A DNA stretch of 33,214 nt from an uncultured Lachnospiraceae bacterium (GCA_900320025.1 ONQW01000007.1:1-33214); one strand, 5' to 3'; shown: positions 16,143-25,077, counted from the stretch's first letter. Numbers and translations are program-made. Notes: generated by a model not told the origin, from the letters alone.

Positions 16143-16898
16143 TCAGTCCTTATTGTAATTCACAATTTTGCCAAAATCCGGCTTCAGTGCAGCGCCGCCG
16201 ATCAGACCGCCGTCAATGTCAGGCTTTGCAAGCAGTTCCTTGCAGTTTCCGGCGTTCATGGAACCGCCGTACTGAATGCGGATTGCCTCCGCTGTATCCG
16301 TGTCATAGATCTCAGCAATGGTGCTGCGGATTGCGCCGCATACCTCTTCCGCCTGGTCAGCGGTTGCTGTCTTGCCGGTTCCGATCGCCCAGATCGGCTC
16401 GTAAGCGATGACCATCGTCTTCGCCTGCTCCGCCGTCACGCCCTGCAGATCAGACTTGATCTGCAGACGGATCCAGTCGAGGGTGACGCCTGCTTCTCTC
16501 TGCTCCAGAGACTCGCCGCAGCAGAGGATGGGAGTGAGTCCTTTCTCAAATGCTTTCAGAACCTTGCGGTTGAGGAAGGCATCATCCTCGTGATAATATC
16601 CTCTTCTCTCAGAGTGGCCGATGATGACAAACTTTACGCCCGCATCCAGAAGCATATCCGCGGAGATCTCTCCGGTATATGCGCCCTTGTCCTGATCGGA
16701 CATATTCTCGGCGCCGAGCTGTACGTTGGTGCCGCGAATTGCCTCTCCCACAGGAACAATGTCGATTGCGGGAACGCAGTACACCACATCGACATCCGGA
16801 TTTTCTACCAGGGGCTTCAGTGTATTGACCAGTTCCAGTGCCTCACTGGGAGTCTTGTTCATCTTCCAGTTGCCGGCAATAATTTTTCTGCGTGCCAT
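16143..16898 (-). CDS. tpiA: Triose-phosphate isomerase
   Basis: Interconverts dihydroxyacetone phosphate and glyceraldehyde 3-phosphate in glycolysis. 251 residues, usual length. Catalytic elements are all present: NWKMNKT with Lys near residue 13, the histidine motif IIGHSERR near 97, the glutamate motif [11 protein letters not shown] near 168 and the phosphate-binding [10 protein letters not shown] and GGLIGGAAL loops. The ATG at 16898 has GAGGAGA nine bases upstream. It follows pgk by 89 bases with no terminator between them. Confidence 0.97.
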   Translation of the reverse strand: MARRKIIAGNWKMNKTPSEALELVNTLKPLVENPDVDVVYCVPAIDIVPVGEAIRGTNVQLGAENMSDQDKGAYTGEISADMLLDAGVKFVIIGHSERRGYYHEDDAFLNRKVLKAFEKGLTPILCCGESLEQREAGVTLDWIRLQIKSDLQGVTAEQAKTMVIAYEPIWAIGTGKTATADQAEEVCGAIRSTIAEIYDTDTAEAIRIQYGGSMNAGNCKELLAKPDIDGGLIGGAALKPDFGKIVNYNKD

Positions 16899-16987
16899 AT
16901 AGTAATTCTCCTCACCTACCCGTCCTCACCGGCCAGGCTCTGCTTATACAGCGCTGTTCATGAAGCCGGGTATTACTTTAAATCTTT

Positions 16988-18229
16988 TCAGTCTTTGTCA
17001 TCCGCCGCATAGACGCCGGGAAGCTGCTTGCCCTCGAGGAACTCCAGGGATGCGCCGCCACCAGTGGAGATGTGGGACATCTTGTCTGCATAACCGAGCT
17101 GATTGACAGCCGCCGCGGAATCACCGCCGCCGATGATCGTAGTAGCATCCGTCTCGGCGAGTGCCTGTGCTACAGCCTTGGTGCCGGCTGCCAAAACCGG
17201 ATTCTCGAACACGCCCATCGGTCCGTTCCAGACCACGGTCTTCGCATTCTTCACTGCATCCGCGTACAGCGCGCGGGTCTTCGGTCCGATATCCATGCCC
17301 ATCTTGTCAGCCGGGATCTTGTCGATGTCAACCACTTCCGTAGCGATAGAAGCATCGTCGATCGGATCCGGGAAGTGATCTGTGATGACAGCGTCGACAG
17401 GAAGCAGGATGGTCTTGCCGAGGTCCTTTGCCTTCTTAAGCATCTCGCCGCAGTACTCCAGCTTTGTGTCGTCGCAGAGGGACTGGCCGATCTCATGGCC
17501 CTGTGCCTTGACAAAGGTATATGCCATGCCGCCGCCGATGATCAGGGTATCGCACTTCTCAAGAAGGTTGGAGATGACATTCAGCTTGTCCGCAACCTTT
17601 GCGCCGCCGAGAATAGCGACAAACGGACGAACCGGGTTTTCCACCGCATTGCCGAGGAATTTGATCTCCTTCTGCATCAGATATCCGACTGCGCAGGTTC
17701 CGCCCTTCGCGCGGATATACTTGGTCACAACAGATACAGAGGCATGTGCTCTGTGCGCAGAACCGAATGCATCGCATACATAATCGTCCGCGAGATCAGC
17801 GAGTTCCTTCGCAAACTGCTCGCCTGCTTCCTCCGGCTTTGTCTCTTCCTTGCCTCTGAAGCGTGTATTCTGAAGCAGAATGACATCGCCCGGCTTCATA
17901 GCTGCGACAGCCTCTGTTGCTGCTTTGCCGGTGACATTATAATCCGGAATGAATTTCACTTCCTTGCCGAGCTTCTTGGAAAGACGTGCTGCTACCGGTG
18001 CAAGGGACTCTCCCTCGTTGGGCCCGTTCTTGACCTTTCCAAGATGAGAGCAGAGAATTACCTTTGCTCCCTTGTCGATCAGCTTCTGAATCGTAGGAAG
18101 AGCCGCAACAATGCGGGTCTCATCGGTAATTTTGCCGTCCTTGAGCGGAACGTTGAAGTCGCATCTCACAAGGACTCTTCTGCCAGCCGCGTTAAAATCA
18201 TCAACGGTTTTCTTATTGAGTGCTGCCAT
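16988..18229 (-). CDS. pgk: Phosphoglycerate kinase
   Basis: Transfers phosphate from 1,3-bisphosphoglycerate to ADP in glycolysis. 413 residues, slightly longer than the common 395. Visible: [19 protein letters not shown] near the N-terminus, [33 protein letters not shown], and the C-terminal nucleotide site [11 protein letters not shown] and [10 protein letters not shown] chose the ATG at 18229 because GGAGG lies upstream; the frame stays open further upstream but without a better start. The gene comes after a terminator that ends the gap transcript, with no room for a clear promoter, so read-through probably feeds pgk and tpiA. Confidence 0.96.
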   Translation of the reverse strand: MAALNKKTVDDFNAAGRRVLVRCDFNVPLKDGKITDETRIVAALPTIQKLIDKGAKVILCSHLGKVKNGPNEGESLAPVAARLSKKLGKEVKFIPDYNVTGKAATEAVAAMKPGDVILLQNTRFRGKEETKPEEAGEQFAKELADLADDYVCDAFGSAHRAHASVSVVTKYIRAKGGTCAVGYLMQKEIKFLGNAVENPVRPFVAILGGAKVADKLNVISNLLEKCDTLIIGGGMAYTFVKAQGHEIGQSLCDDTKLEYCGEMLKKAKDLGKTILLPVDAVITDHFPDPIDDASIATEVVDIDKIPADKMGMDIGPKTRALYADAVKNAKTVVWNGPMGVFENPVLAAGTKAVAQALAETDATTIIGGGDSAAAVNQLGYADKMSHISTGGGASLEFLEGKQLPGVYAADDKD

Positions 18230-18286
18230 ATGATGGCCTCCTTCAGATGATGTGGCAGTTCCGAACATCTGCTTCGGAGCCGCCAT

Positions 18287-18325
18287 AAAAAGCGGGGCCA
18301 GGTCCTAGAAAGGACCGGACCCCGC
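18287..18325 (-). terminator. Terminator between gap and pgk
   Basis: Minus strand: a GC-rich stem, GCGGGGTCCGGTCC with GGACCTGGCCCCGC, nearly perfect, loop TTTCTA, then TTTTT. Located after gap and about 57 bases before the pgk start; it likely lets gap be expressed more than pgk and tpiA. Confidence 0.9.
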
Positions 18326-18402
18326 CTGAAATCACTATACCGTGCGGAGAACTGGGACCGTCAGGCTCCTCTGCTCCCTGCACCTTCGTACCGGCCCGTA
18401 AA

Positions 18403-19416
18403 TTACTTGTTCAGAAGAGAGCCGAAGTACTTGATGGTGCGGCACATCTGGGTGGTGTAGGAATTCTCGTTATCATACCAGGAAACAACCTGAACGAGAG
18501 TCTTGCCGCCAGCCATAGGAAGAACCTTGGTCTGGGTAGCATCGAAGATGGAACCAGCCGTGCTGTTGATGATATCGGAGGAAACGATCTCGTCGGTGTT
18601 GTACTCGAAGGACTCGGTCTCCTCAGCCTTCATCTGTGCGTTGACCTGATCAACCGTGACTTCCTTGTCCACAACAGCATCCAGAATGGTGGTGGAGCCG
18701 GTTGCGGTAGGAACACGCTGTGCAGCGCCGTTCAGCTTGCCATCGAGCTCAGGAAGAACCAGGCCGATTGCCTTAGCTGCACCGGAGGATGCAGGAACAA
18801 TGTTCTGAGCTGCTGCTCTGGATCTGCGAAGGTTGCCCTTTCTCTGAGGTCCATCGAGAACCATCTGATCACCGGTGTAAGCATGAACGGTGGTCATGAA
18901 ACCGGACTCGATCGGAGCAAGGTCGTTCAGAGCCTTAGCCATCGGAGCGAGGCAGTTGGTGGTGCAGGATGCAGCGGAGACAATCTGATCATCCTTCGTC
19001 AGGGTCTTGTGGTTGACGTTGTAAACGATGGTCTTCAGATCCTTGCCTGCAGGAGCAGAGATGACGACGTGCTTTGCGCCGGCATTGATGTGAGCCATTG
19101 CCTTGTCCTTGGAGGTATAGAAGCCAGTGCACTCCAGAACAACGTCGATGTCAAGATCCTTCCACGGAAGATCTGCTGCGTTCTTCTCGGCATAGATGGT
19201 GATTTCCTTGCCGTTGACGACAATGGAATTCTCCTTGGCTTCTACCGTTCCGTTGTAACGGCCATGTGTCGTATCATACTTGAGAAGATAAGCAAGCATC
19301 TCAGGGGAGGTCAGGTCGTTGATCGCGACGACATCAAAACCCTCTGCCTGGAACATCTGTCTGAATGCCAGACGGCCGATACGGCCGAAACCGTTGATTG
19401 CTACTCTTACTGCCAT
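18403..19416 (-). CDS. gap: Glyceraldehyde-3-phosphate dehydrogenase
   Basis: NAD-dependent glycolytic dehydrogenase. 337 residues. The Rossmann motif [11 protein letters not shown] starts at residue 4, AINDLT carries the NAD-selecting aspartate, the catalytic cysteine lies in [12 protein letters not shown] near residue 154, and the WYDNENSYT segment closes the protein. GGAGG precedes the ATG at 19416. It is the first gene of the gap–pgk–tpiA run, with a terminator directly after it. Upstream, the minus strand holds TTGACA and a TTTGTCA-type direct repeat (19465–19495), but no convincing -10 at the right distance. Confidence 0.97.
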   Translation of the reverse strand: MAVRVAINGFGRIGRLAFRQMFQAEGFDVVAINDLTSPEMLAYLLKYDTTHGRYNGTVEAKENSIVVNGKEITIYAEKNAADLPWKDLDIDVVLECTGFYTSKDKAMAHINAGAKHVVISAPAGKDLKTIVYNVNHKTLTKDDQIVSAASCTTNCLAPMAKALNDLAPIESGFMTTVHAYTGDQMVLDGPQRKGNLRRSRAAAQNIVPASSGAAKAIGLVLPELDGKLNGAAQRVPTATGSTTILDAVVDKEVTVDQVNAQMKAEETESFEYNTDEIVSSDIINSTAGSIFDATQTKVLPMAGGKTLVQVVSWYDNENSYTTQMCRTIKYFGSLLNK

Positions 19417-19566
19417 TTTAGTTTCCTCCATAAAATGTAGTGTATTGCAATAACCTGACAGACTTGTTAATAGTTTGTCAAATTTTTGTCAGCATCTTTA
19501 TAATACAAGTAACAGTACCAAAATTCAAGATATCCAGACCCCGGAACTGTAAAATTCTTGTGAAAG

Positions 19567-20676
19567 TTACATAGATTCCGGAATTTTCCTGTCAATTATG
19601 CCCCCGCAGAGTACATAATCCTGCTCATAGAAGACAGCGGACTGTCCCGGCGTAATGGCGCGTACCGGCCGCTCGAATTCTGCCGTCATCGTATCCTCCC
19701 CTACCCGCGTGATCCGGCATGGAACGGCAGTGTGAGAATATCGGATTTTGCCAAGAACCTGTCTTGTCTCCCCAACAGGAAATGTTTCCGGATCGGCCGC
19801 CATGAAATTCACTTGAGAGAAGGAAAGCTTGCGGCCGTAGACGTCACTGTCCTCTCCAAGTACCACTGTATTCGTCTCCGGCTCGATGGCCGTGACGAAC
19901 ACCGGTCTGCCGAGCGCGATGCCCAGATGCTTTCTCTGACCGATGGTGTAATGGGTAATACCTTTATTCGGGCCGAGATCGGTCCCGTCCTTCCACCGGA
20001 ACCGTCCCGCCGGCGGCACCCTGTTTCCTGCCGTTCTGTCAAGATAGGAGGCATAGTCATTATCCGGAATGAAGCATATCTCCTGACTGTCCGGCTTATG
20101 CGCCACCGGAAGACCTGCTTCCTCTGCCATGCGTCGGGTCTGGCTCTTGTCATAGTCCCCGATTGGCATCAGCGTGCGGGAGAGCTGCTTCTGCGAAAGG
20201 CCATACAGCATATAAGTCTGATCCTTGGCCGCAGTCACAGAGTTGCGGACCGTGTAGCGGCCGTTCGGAAGTCTCAGGACGCGGGCATAATGACCGGTTG
20301 CGATATAATCAGCGCCAATCTCCGCGGCCTTCCGCAGCATGGACTGCCATTTGACATAGCGATTGCAGGCGATGCAGGGATTGGGTGTTCTGCCGCGCAG
20401 ATACTCGCAGATGAAATTGCGTTCCACCCTGTCCTCGAAGATTTCCCGGAAATCGCACACATAGTAAGGAATTTCCAGCGCCGCCGCCACGCGCCGTGCA
20501 TCGTCCACCGCACTCTGGCCGCAGCAGCCGCCGTTCCGCTCGATTCTGCAGGCATCGGAGCTGTCCCATATCTGCATGGTGACGCCGATTACCTCATATC
20601 CCTCATTTTTCAAAAGCATAGCCGCGACAGAAGAATCCACTCCGCCGGACATGCCGACTACAACCCGCTTTTTCAT
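19567..20676 (-). CDS. mnmA: tRNA-specific 2-thiouridylase MnmA
   Basis: ATP-dependent enzyme that puts sulfur on U34 of Lys, Glu and Gln tRNAs, taking sulfur relayed from a cysteine desulfurase. 369 residues. Visible: the PP-loop VGMSGGVDSSVAA at residues 7–19, the first catalytic cysteine in RTPNPCIACNRYVKW, ATGHYARV, the second catalytic cysteine in SQEICFIPD and the C-terminal beta-barrel with GQSAVFYEQD. The start MKKRVVVG matches the family although the ribosome binding site is weak; the frame can extend to a TTG at 20718. Copy B of the repeated element lies just upstream, then the DUF6472 gene. No nifS/nifU-type sulfur donor genes are adjacent. Confidence 0.95.
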   Translation of the reverse strand: MKKRVVVGMSGGVDSSVAAMLLKNEGYEVIGVTMQIWDSSDACRIERNGGCCGQSAVDDARRVAAALEIPYYVCDFREIFEDRVERNFICEYLRGRTPNPCIACNRYVKWQSMLRKAAEIGADYIATGHYARVLRLPNGRYTVRNSVTAAKDQTYMLYGLSQKQLSRTLMPIGDYDKSQTRRMAEEAGLPVAHKPDSQEICFIPDNDYASYLDRTAGNRVPPAGRFRWKDGTDLGPNKGITHYTIGQRKHLGIALGRPVFVTAIEPETNTVVLGEDSDVYGRKLSFSQVNFMAADPETFPVGETRQVLGKIRYSHTAVPCRITRVGEDTMTAEFERPVRAITPGQSAVFYEQDYVLCGGIIDRKIPESM

Positions 20677-20708
20677 TTTGAAAACCCATGCTGCCTTCTG
20701 AGCGGCAG

Positions 20709-20756
20709 CCGCGGGCAAAATGCCCGGATGGGTATTCTCCCAATTCGGGACATTGG
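20709..20756 (-). repeat. Copy B of a conserved element upstream of mnmA
   Basis: Same 48-base core as 7152–7199, 37 of 48 identical with no gaps. On the minus strand: CCAATGTCC, then blocks CCC, GGG, CCC, GGG, CCC separated by four to six bases, ending in CCCGCGG. It ends 32 bases before the chosen mnmA start. Not present elsewhere in this window as far as I can see. Confidence 0.7.
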
Positions 20757-20791
20757 CACCGCTGAAAGGAACACAACCTCCGCTTTATGAT

Positions 20792-20983
20792 TCAGATCTG
20801 ATGACGCACTACTTCATACTCATCGTTGCTGCGGTAAAAGGGACAGGAAAAAGACCGGGATGTCAGAAGATGGTAGTACTCGTCTTCATCCATGTCCGCC
20901 ATACACACATAGGATCCATCATCCTCATCATATTCGTAGTTTGCACAGAAATCGCAGCCTGCCGCACCTCTGTTCTTCATCAT
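20792..20983 (-). CDS. Small cysteine-rich DUF6472-like protein
   Basis: 63 residues, acidic, with the pattern CDFCANYEY...YVCMADMDEDE...FSCPFYR...DEYEVVRHQI. This matches, from memory, the DUF6472 family of Lachnospiraceae. Four cysteines (two in CxxC, then VC and SC) could bind a metal or iron-sulfur cluster, but that is inference. No signal or membrane segment. Start could be at either of two adjacent ATG codons (20983 or 20980); GCGGGGTG upstream is a modest binding site. It sits between the SH3-domain gene and mnmA on the same strand, so a link with tRNA thiolation or sulfur handling is conceivable. Confidence 0.8.
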   Translation of the reverse strand: MMKNRGAAGCDFCANYEYDEDDGSYVCMADMDEDEYYHLLTSRSFSCPFYRSNDEYEVVRHQI

Positions 20984-21065
20984 GTCACCCCGCTGAGATC
21001 AAAATCCAGGAACGCAGCCTGACCGCACGAGAAGGGCATCTACATCCCACTGTCCTTCCGGTTCC

Positions 21066-21084
21066 ATGCGGAGGTCATCCGCAT
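21066..21084. other. Small perfect hairpin downstream of the SH3 gene
   Basis: ATGCGGA/TCCGCAT with a 5-base loop, no T-run, flanked by two near-identical TCC..GGTTCCA.GC stretches (21051–21070 and 21091–21110). It may be a weak transcription or RNA-stability element between the SH3 gene and the DUF6472 gene. Confidence 0.35.
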
Positions 21085-21114
21085 TCCGCTGTCCTCCTGG
21101 TTCCACGCTTTTTC

Positions 21115-22629
21115 TCAGAAATTCAGGAATTCATTCTTGATATACCCGGTTGTGCCGTTAAATTCGACCTTCGACCAGGTATCGCCCTTCTCCAGCACCG
21201 TCACTTCAAAACCGCCCCAGACCGTTCCGACCCGCTTAGAATCCGCGCTGGCCTCGCTGCGTATCGACACTGTATCATTCGTTTTCGCCCTCTGCGTGGC
21301 CTTAGCCGAAGCCGAAGAGCTGGAGGAGGAAGACTCTCCTGCCGTGGAAGATGCAGAAGTACCTGCCGATGAACTGCCAGATGAGGAACCAGCGGATGCA
21401 CTGTCATCCGTGTTTTCTCCGCCGGATGCCTCTGCATCCGACGCACTGCCGGACGAGGCATTCTCGGAGGAATCCGTTTCACTCTCCCCGCTCTCAGCGA
21501 TCTCCGTGAAATATTCCGTCCTCACATAGCCGGTCTGACCGTCGAAGCTGATTTTACTCCAGCCGTTTTCTTTCTTCTCCAGCAGCGGATACGACTGATC
21601 CTTTTCCGTCTGCCCGATAATATCTGCGTCCTCGGAATCCGATTTTCTGACATTGATGACGTCCGTCGCCCTGAGCGCAGATACCTCCTGGCTCTGATCC
21701 TGACTCTCACCGCCTGATTCCTCTGCTACTGCCGAAGAGGTTGAGGAGGTCGAAGCCTCGGAGGAACCCTTGGCATCTCCAAGTGCCTCGGCGACGGCCA
21801 CCTGAATGGCATGATAGGTGTCCGTAATGTACTGCTTGAGGTCAGAATCCGACGCAAGCAGAGCATTATATTCCTCCTGCACACGATTGTTCAGATCCAC
21901 CACATCGTCCTGCTGGGAAATTTTCCGGATATAGGAAACGGTATCCTGATCGCTCTCATCTTCGTTGATGTACAGACTGCCCTGTGCATTCGTGCAGACA
22001 TAAATGGTCTGCATCCCCGGGATAAGCTCATCTCTGTCCTTAAAACGAACCTGTGTCACCACAAAGCAGATGTAAGAGCCATCCTCTTTACCCGGCTTAG
22101 TGTAGACGTCAATGGCCGGATAGCTGTCTATATAGTTGGCCAGCTCCGTGATCTGCACTTGTTCCGTTGCATCCAGTCCGCTGGTGACTGCAGACACCGT
22201 ACTGATATCTCCGTCCGCCAGTGCGTCAAAATAGGTCCGCATCAGGGCATTCACATCAGCATGCGCGTTTTTCTCCAGCGCGGGTACCTGCTCCTGCACT
22301 GTCTCCGCCGCGGCTGCCTTTGATTCTGATTCTGCTGCGGCGTCCTTCCGGCTGCGGTACCCTGCAAGTGCGAGAGCGCAGACCGCCATGCTGACCAGAA
22401 CCAGTGCAACCGGAATCAGCATGCGGTTATGATCTGCCGCCCGGTCCTTGAGTCCGAAGAAAAAATCACTGACCCGGCCGCCGGCGGTTACCCTTCCCTT
22501 TCTCCGGTGTCCTTTGCCCGTATTTGTTTCCGGTTTTATTTTCTCATCTGGTTTATTTGAATCCAGGTCACCGTCGATTTCATCGAGGACCATATCATCC
22601 CTGCCCGGGTCAAAATCACTGTTCCACAT
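21115..22629 (-). CDS. Membrane-anchored protein with two bacterial SH3 domains
   Basis: 504 residues. A charged cytoplasmic N-terminus of about 70 residues (two polybasic patches, KGHRRKGR) leads to one membrane helix (MLIPVALVLVSMAVCALALAGY), so the rest is outside. A region of about 180 residues follows with no recognised domain but conserved-looking hydrophobic pattern (DADVNALMRTYFDALADGD-like opening). Then SH3b domain 1 (ALRATDVINVRKSDSE... GYVRTEYF), a Ser/Ala/Gly/Asp linker of about 90 residues and SH3b domain 2 (VSIRSEASADSKRVGTV... GYIKNEFLNF) ending the protein. Such domains usually bind cell-wall peptides. GGAG ten bases before the ATG at 22629 sets the start. Role unknown; probably cell-envelope binding or signalling. 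Confidence 0.85.
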   Translation of the reverse strand: MWNSDFDPGRDDMVLDEIDGDLDSNKPDEKIKPETNTGKGHRRKGRVTAGGRVSDFFFGLKDRAADHNRMLIPVALVLVSMAVCALALAGYRSRKDAAAESESKAAAAETVQEQVPALEKNAHADVNALMRTYFDALADGDISTVSAVTSGLDATEQVQITELANYIDSYPAIDVYTKPGKEDGSYICFVVTQVRFKDRDELIPGMQTIYVCTNAQGSLYINEDESDQDTVSYIRKISQQDDVVDLNNRVQEEYNALLASDSDLKQYITDTYHAIQVAVAEALGDAKGSSEASTSSTSSAVAEESGGESQDQSQEVSALRATDVINVRKSDSEDADIIGQTEKDQSYPLLEKKENGWSKISFDGQTGYVRTEYFTEIAESGESETDSSENASSGSASDAEASGGENTDDSASAGSSSGSSSAGTSASSTAGESSSSSSSASAKATQRAKTNDTVSIRSEASADSKRVGTVWGGFEVTVLEKGDTWSKVEFNGTTGYIKNEFLNF

Positions 22630-22727
22630 GTAGTACTCAGCTCCTGCTCTGCCAGCACACCGCATCAATGCAGACCATGCATCTTCTCTGCTGTGTCATG
22701 CATCTTCCCTGCCGTGTATGTTTCCCC

Positions 22728-22774
22728 AAAAACACAATGAGTCAGACATCCGATACCAGGTGTCTGACTCATTG
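22728..22774 (-). terminator. Terminator of the tRNA-Arg transcript
   Basis: Minus strand: a perfect 14-bp stem, CAATGAGTCAGACA with TGTCTGACTCATTG, followed by TGTTTTT. It starts eight bases after the tRNA end and separates the tRNA from the SH3 gene. Confidence 0.92.
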
Positions 22775-22782
22775 TCTGGAAA

Positions 22783-22854
22783 TGCACCCGACAGGAATCG
22801 AACCTGCATCAAAGGCGTCGGAGGCCTCCGTTCTATCCATTAGACTACGAGTGC
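22783..22854 (-). tRNA. tRNA-Arg, anticodon CCG
   Basis: 72 bases. Acceptor GCACTCG pairs with CGGGTGC; D loop AATGGATA; anticodon stem GAGGC/GCCTT with loop CTCCGAC giving anticodon CCG, which reads CGG arginine codons; T arm GCAGG-TTCGATT-CCTGT; discriminator A. CCA is not encoded. The D stem has one C-A mismatch. Confidence 0.95.
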
Positions 22855-22886
22855 ATGCCGTGTGATTGTTCTCGCGAACATTGGTT

Positions 22887-22916
22887 ATCATACCACATGC
22901 ACTCTGCCATTGTCCA
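22887..22916 (-). promoter_or_regulatory. Promoter of tRNA-Arg
   Basis: Minus strand: TGGACA (22911–22916), 18-base spacer, TATGAT (22887–22892) with a TGG extended -10. A 14-base palindrome TGTTCTCGCGAACA (22867–22880) lies between this and the tRNA. Confidence 0.65.
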
Positions 22917-22938
22917 GAAAAACCTGATTTCCAGCTTT

Positions 22939-23844
22939 TTACCTGACGGCACGCACAAGATTTCCTTTGTTCCGGTCAAAATAATACACGGAATCGGTGA
23001 GCACTTCCTCCGGCGCCACCTCCGTCTGGTTGATGTCCCGAACAATGTCTTCCAGTGCAGTATAGTCCATTCCCGGTTCCTCCGGCACCAGAATCATCTC
23101 ATGGATCGAGCTGGGAAGGACATAGAGATTGCAGTTCCTCGACGAGGCAAAGCTCTTCAGAACCCCGGGATAGAGGACGCAGACAGCGCCGAGATAGTCC
23201 TGGCGGTTGCTGATGACGTACATGTCCTCTGCGTCCTGTTCCCCGGCGATGCCTTCCCGCGGCGGAATGCCAAGCACCTCCGTGATTCCGCGGATTCTGG
23301 CCGGCAGCAGCTGCTTCATGCTTGCCCAGGCGTCCTGCATCAGCCGGTCCCGCGAGACGCCCCATGTTTTGATATGATGATTGTGGATCAGGACCGTACC
23401 ATATCCTTCTCCGCCCTGTCTGACAAAGAAATAGCATACCAGCGCCATGTCTTCCATTTTGACATATGGCACTTCCTTCAGAAGCTGCTGATTGTGCTGC
23501 GTACCGATCAGCTTCAGTGCCAGCCTGCCCCGGATATGGTCATAGTCTTCCAGCATGCCCGGTTGAAATTCCTCTGCCGGAAGGCTGCTGCGTGCCTCCG
23601 TCAGCATCCTTCTTGCGACGCTCCCGATTTCCTCTCCCTCCTGTACCGCACGGTAGCATTCTTCCAGACAGAAGACAGAGGAGATGTCGCTGCCTGTCCT
23701 CCGGATGCAGCAGCCGGTATTCCGGACACCGTTATTGCGAAGCATTTCGTGTACCAGAATCTGCTCATCCGGCTCTGTCAGCTCCTGCAGCACACGGGTA
23801 AACTGGTTCTGAAACTCCTTCATGGGTATTGTCTGTTTGCTCAT
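22939..23844 (-). CDS. DUF5688-family protein
   Basis: 301 residues, no signal peptide or membrane helix, so probably cytoplasmic. The stretch NNGVRNTGCCIRRTGSDISSVFCLEECYRAVQEGEEI (about residues 36–72) has the NNGV...I...YLE.FY pattern I associate with DUF5688, a family common in Lachnospiraceae and without known function. The C-terminal half (about 170–300) carries MYVISNRQDYLGAVCVLYPGVL and the LVPE acidic turn typical of it. The ATG at 23844 follows GGGGG. It sits right after the efp terminator, about 25 bases on, with no clear promoter in between, and before tRNA-Arg. Family call is from memory; function unknown. Confidence 0.8.
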   Translation of the reverse strand: MSKQTIPMKEFQNQFTRVLQELTEPDEQILVHEMLRNNGVRNTGCCIRRTGSDISSVFCLEECYRAVQEGEEIGSVARRMLTEARSSLPAEEFQPGMLEDYDHIRGRLALKLIGTQHNQQLLKEVPYVKMEDMALVCYFFVRQGGEGYGTVLIHNHHIKTWGVSRDRLMQDAWASMKQLLPARIRGITEVLGIPPREGIAGEQDAEDMYVISNRQDYLGAVCVLYPGVLKSFASSRNCNLYVLPSSIHEMILVPEEPGMDYTALEDIVRDINQTEVAPEEVLTDSVYYFDRNKGNLVRAVR

Positions 23845-23869
23845 GATAACCCCCTTGCCATGGAAAAAG

Positions 23870-23900
23870 AAAAAAGACAATGGATCAGACATCCATTGCC
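23870..23900 (-). terminator. Terminator after efp
   Basis: Minus strand: GGCAATGG pairs with CCATTGTC (one G-U) with a 9-base loop, followed by TTTTTTCTTTTT. Placed between efp and the DUF5688 gene. Confidence 0.85.
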
Positions 23901-23949
23901 TTTTCTGTGTTCATGTCCGGGGCATGAGGCCAGCAGAACCGCGGGAGCA

Positions 23950-24507
23950 TTATGCTCTGGAGAGATATTCTCCGGTTCTGGTATCAATCTTGACCTTATC
24001 GCCAATGTTGACAAACAGCGGAACATTGATCTGTGCACCGGTTTCGACCGTTGCGGGCTTCGTTGCGCCGGTAGCCGTGTTCCCCTTGAAGCCGGGTTCG
24101 GTCTCCGTCACTTCGAGTTCCACAAAGAACGGAGCCTCGACTGCATAGATATTGCCATTGTACGAATCCAGCTTGACCTGCTCGTTCTCCTTGACGAACT
24201 TCAGGCTGTCGCCGACCACTTCCTGCGGAAGTGCGACCTGCTCATAGGTCTCGTTGTCCATGAAGTTGTAAAGATCGCCATCCCGGTACAGGTACTGGTA
24301 CTCCTTGGACTCGATGCGGGCCTGAGGGAACTTCTCGGTAGGGCGGAACGTTCTCTCAGTCACACCGCCGTTGATGACATCCTTCAGCTTCGTACGAACA
24401 AAAGCAGCGCCCTTGCCGGGCTTGACATGCTGGAATTCCACAATCTGGCAAACCTGTCCGTCAATTTCAATGGTTACGCCGTTTCTGAAATCACTAGCAG
24501 AAATCAT
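23950..24507 (-). CDS. efp: Translation elongation factor P
   Basis: Relieves ribosome stalling at polyproline stretches. 185 residues, the family length. The N-terminal KOW-like domain has [17 protein letters not shown]; the tip loop [14 protein letters not shown] carries Lys32, the residue modified in Bacillus-type EF-P. The EF-P signature segment [34 protein letters not shown] and the C-terminal [16 protein letters not shown] are intact. AGGAGG precedes the ATG. A promoter-like sequence overlaps the aroQ stop, so it may have its own transcript in addition to the aro operon. A terminator follows. Confidence 0.97.
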   Translation of the reverse strand: MISASDFRNGVTIEIDGQVCQIVEFQHVKPGKGAAFVRTKLKDVINGGVTERTFRPTEKFPQARIESKEYQYLYRDGDLYNFMDNETYEQVALPQEVVGDSLKFVKENEQVKLDSYNGNIYAVEAPFFVELEVTETEPGFKGNTATGATKPATVETGAQINVPLFVNIGDKVKIDTRTGEYLSRA

Positions 24508-24528
24508 AAGATAGCCTCCTGAAAAAAA

Positions 24529-24577
24529 TCACGTCACACACGTGAACAAGTTTATAGTATCGCCCCGGATTTTTCAA
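24529..24577 (-). promoter_or_regulatory. Candidate efp promoter and leader inverted repeat
   Basis: Minus strand: TTGAAA (24572–24577, overlapping the aroQ stop) and TATAAA (24551–24556) at a short 15-base spacing. In the leader TCACGT/ACGTGA (24529–24534, 24540–24545) forms a perfect inverted repeat just upstream of the ribosome binding site. Confidence 0.4.
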
Positions 24578-25050
24578 GAATCAGATTCAATTTTACGCCC
24601 ATTTGACGCGCTTTTTGCGGCATTCTGTTCCTTGATCCAGTCCATCGCCTCCAGATAGCCGTCAAGACCATGTCCCACGATCTGCAGATCGCAGGCCGGT
24701 GCGGTCACACTGTTTGCGCGCCATGCCTCCCGGCTGTGAATATCAGAAATGTGCACTTCTACCTTCGGGACAAAGACGCTTCGAAGAGCATCATGAATCG
24801 CATAGCTGTAATGTGTAAATGCACCGGGATTGATGACGACGCCGTCCGTGCCGTCATAATATGCCTGCTGCAGGCGGTCAATAATTGCGCCCTCGTGATT
24901 GCTCTGATAAGTTTCCACTGTGACGGCGATATCCCTTGCATGATTTTGAATCATCGTCACCAGCGCATTATAGCTCTGCGTCCCGTAGATGCTTTTTTCC
25001 CGAATCCCAAGAAAATTCAGATTCGGCCCATTGATCACAAGAATGTTCAA
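24574..25050 (-). CDS. aroQ: 3-dehydroquinate dehydratase, type II
   Basis: Converts 3-dehydroquinate to 3-dehydroshikimate in the shikimate pathway. 158 residues, type II size. Motifs: NGPNLNFLGIRE at residues 6–17 (Arg in the flexible lid), the catalytic tyrosine in SIYGTQSY, NPGAFTHYSYAI, and VEVHISDIHSREAWRANS with the catalytic histidine. The start codon is TTG, not ATG; GGGGGAGG lies just upstream, which supports it. It follows aroK by 27 bases and overlaps the efp promoter candidate at its end. Confidence 0.95.
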   Translation of the reverse strand: MNILVINGPNLNFLGIREKSIYGTQSYNALVTMIQNHARDIAVTVETYQSNHEGAIIDRLQQAYYDGTDGVVINPGAFTHYSYAIHDALRSVFVPKVEVHISDIHSREAWRANSVTAPACDLQIVGHGLDGYLEAMDWIKEQNAAKSASNGRKIESDS

Positions 25051-25077
25051 ACCTGCCTCCCCCGGGGATTGTTTCCC

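Noticed and set aside
15438-17012. 524-residue plus-strand open frame opposite xpt and tpiA
   Set aside because: It crosses two well identified genes and a terminator and has no domain.
22867-22880. LexA-type SOS box before tRNA-Arg
   Set aside because: The palindrome is TGTTC-TCGC-GAACA, the reverse arm order of the Gram-positive GAAC-N4-GTTC box.
22855-24522. 555-residue plus-strand open frame opposite the DUF5688 gene and efp
   Set aside because: It crosses a terminator and two genes and shows no protein family features.
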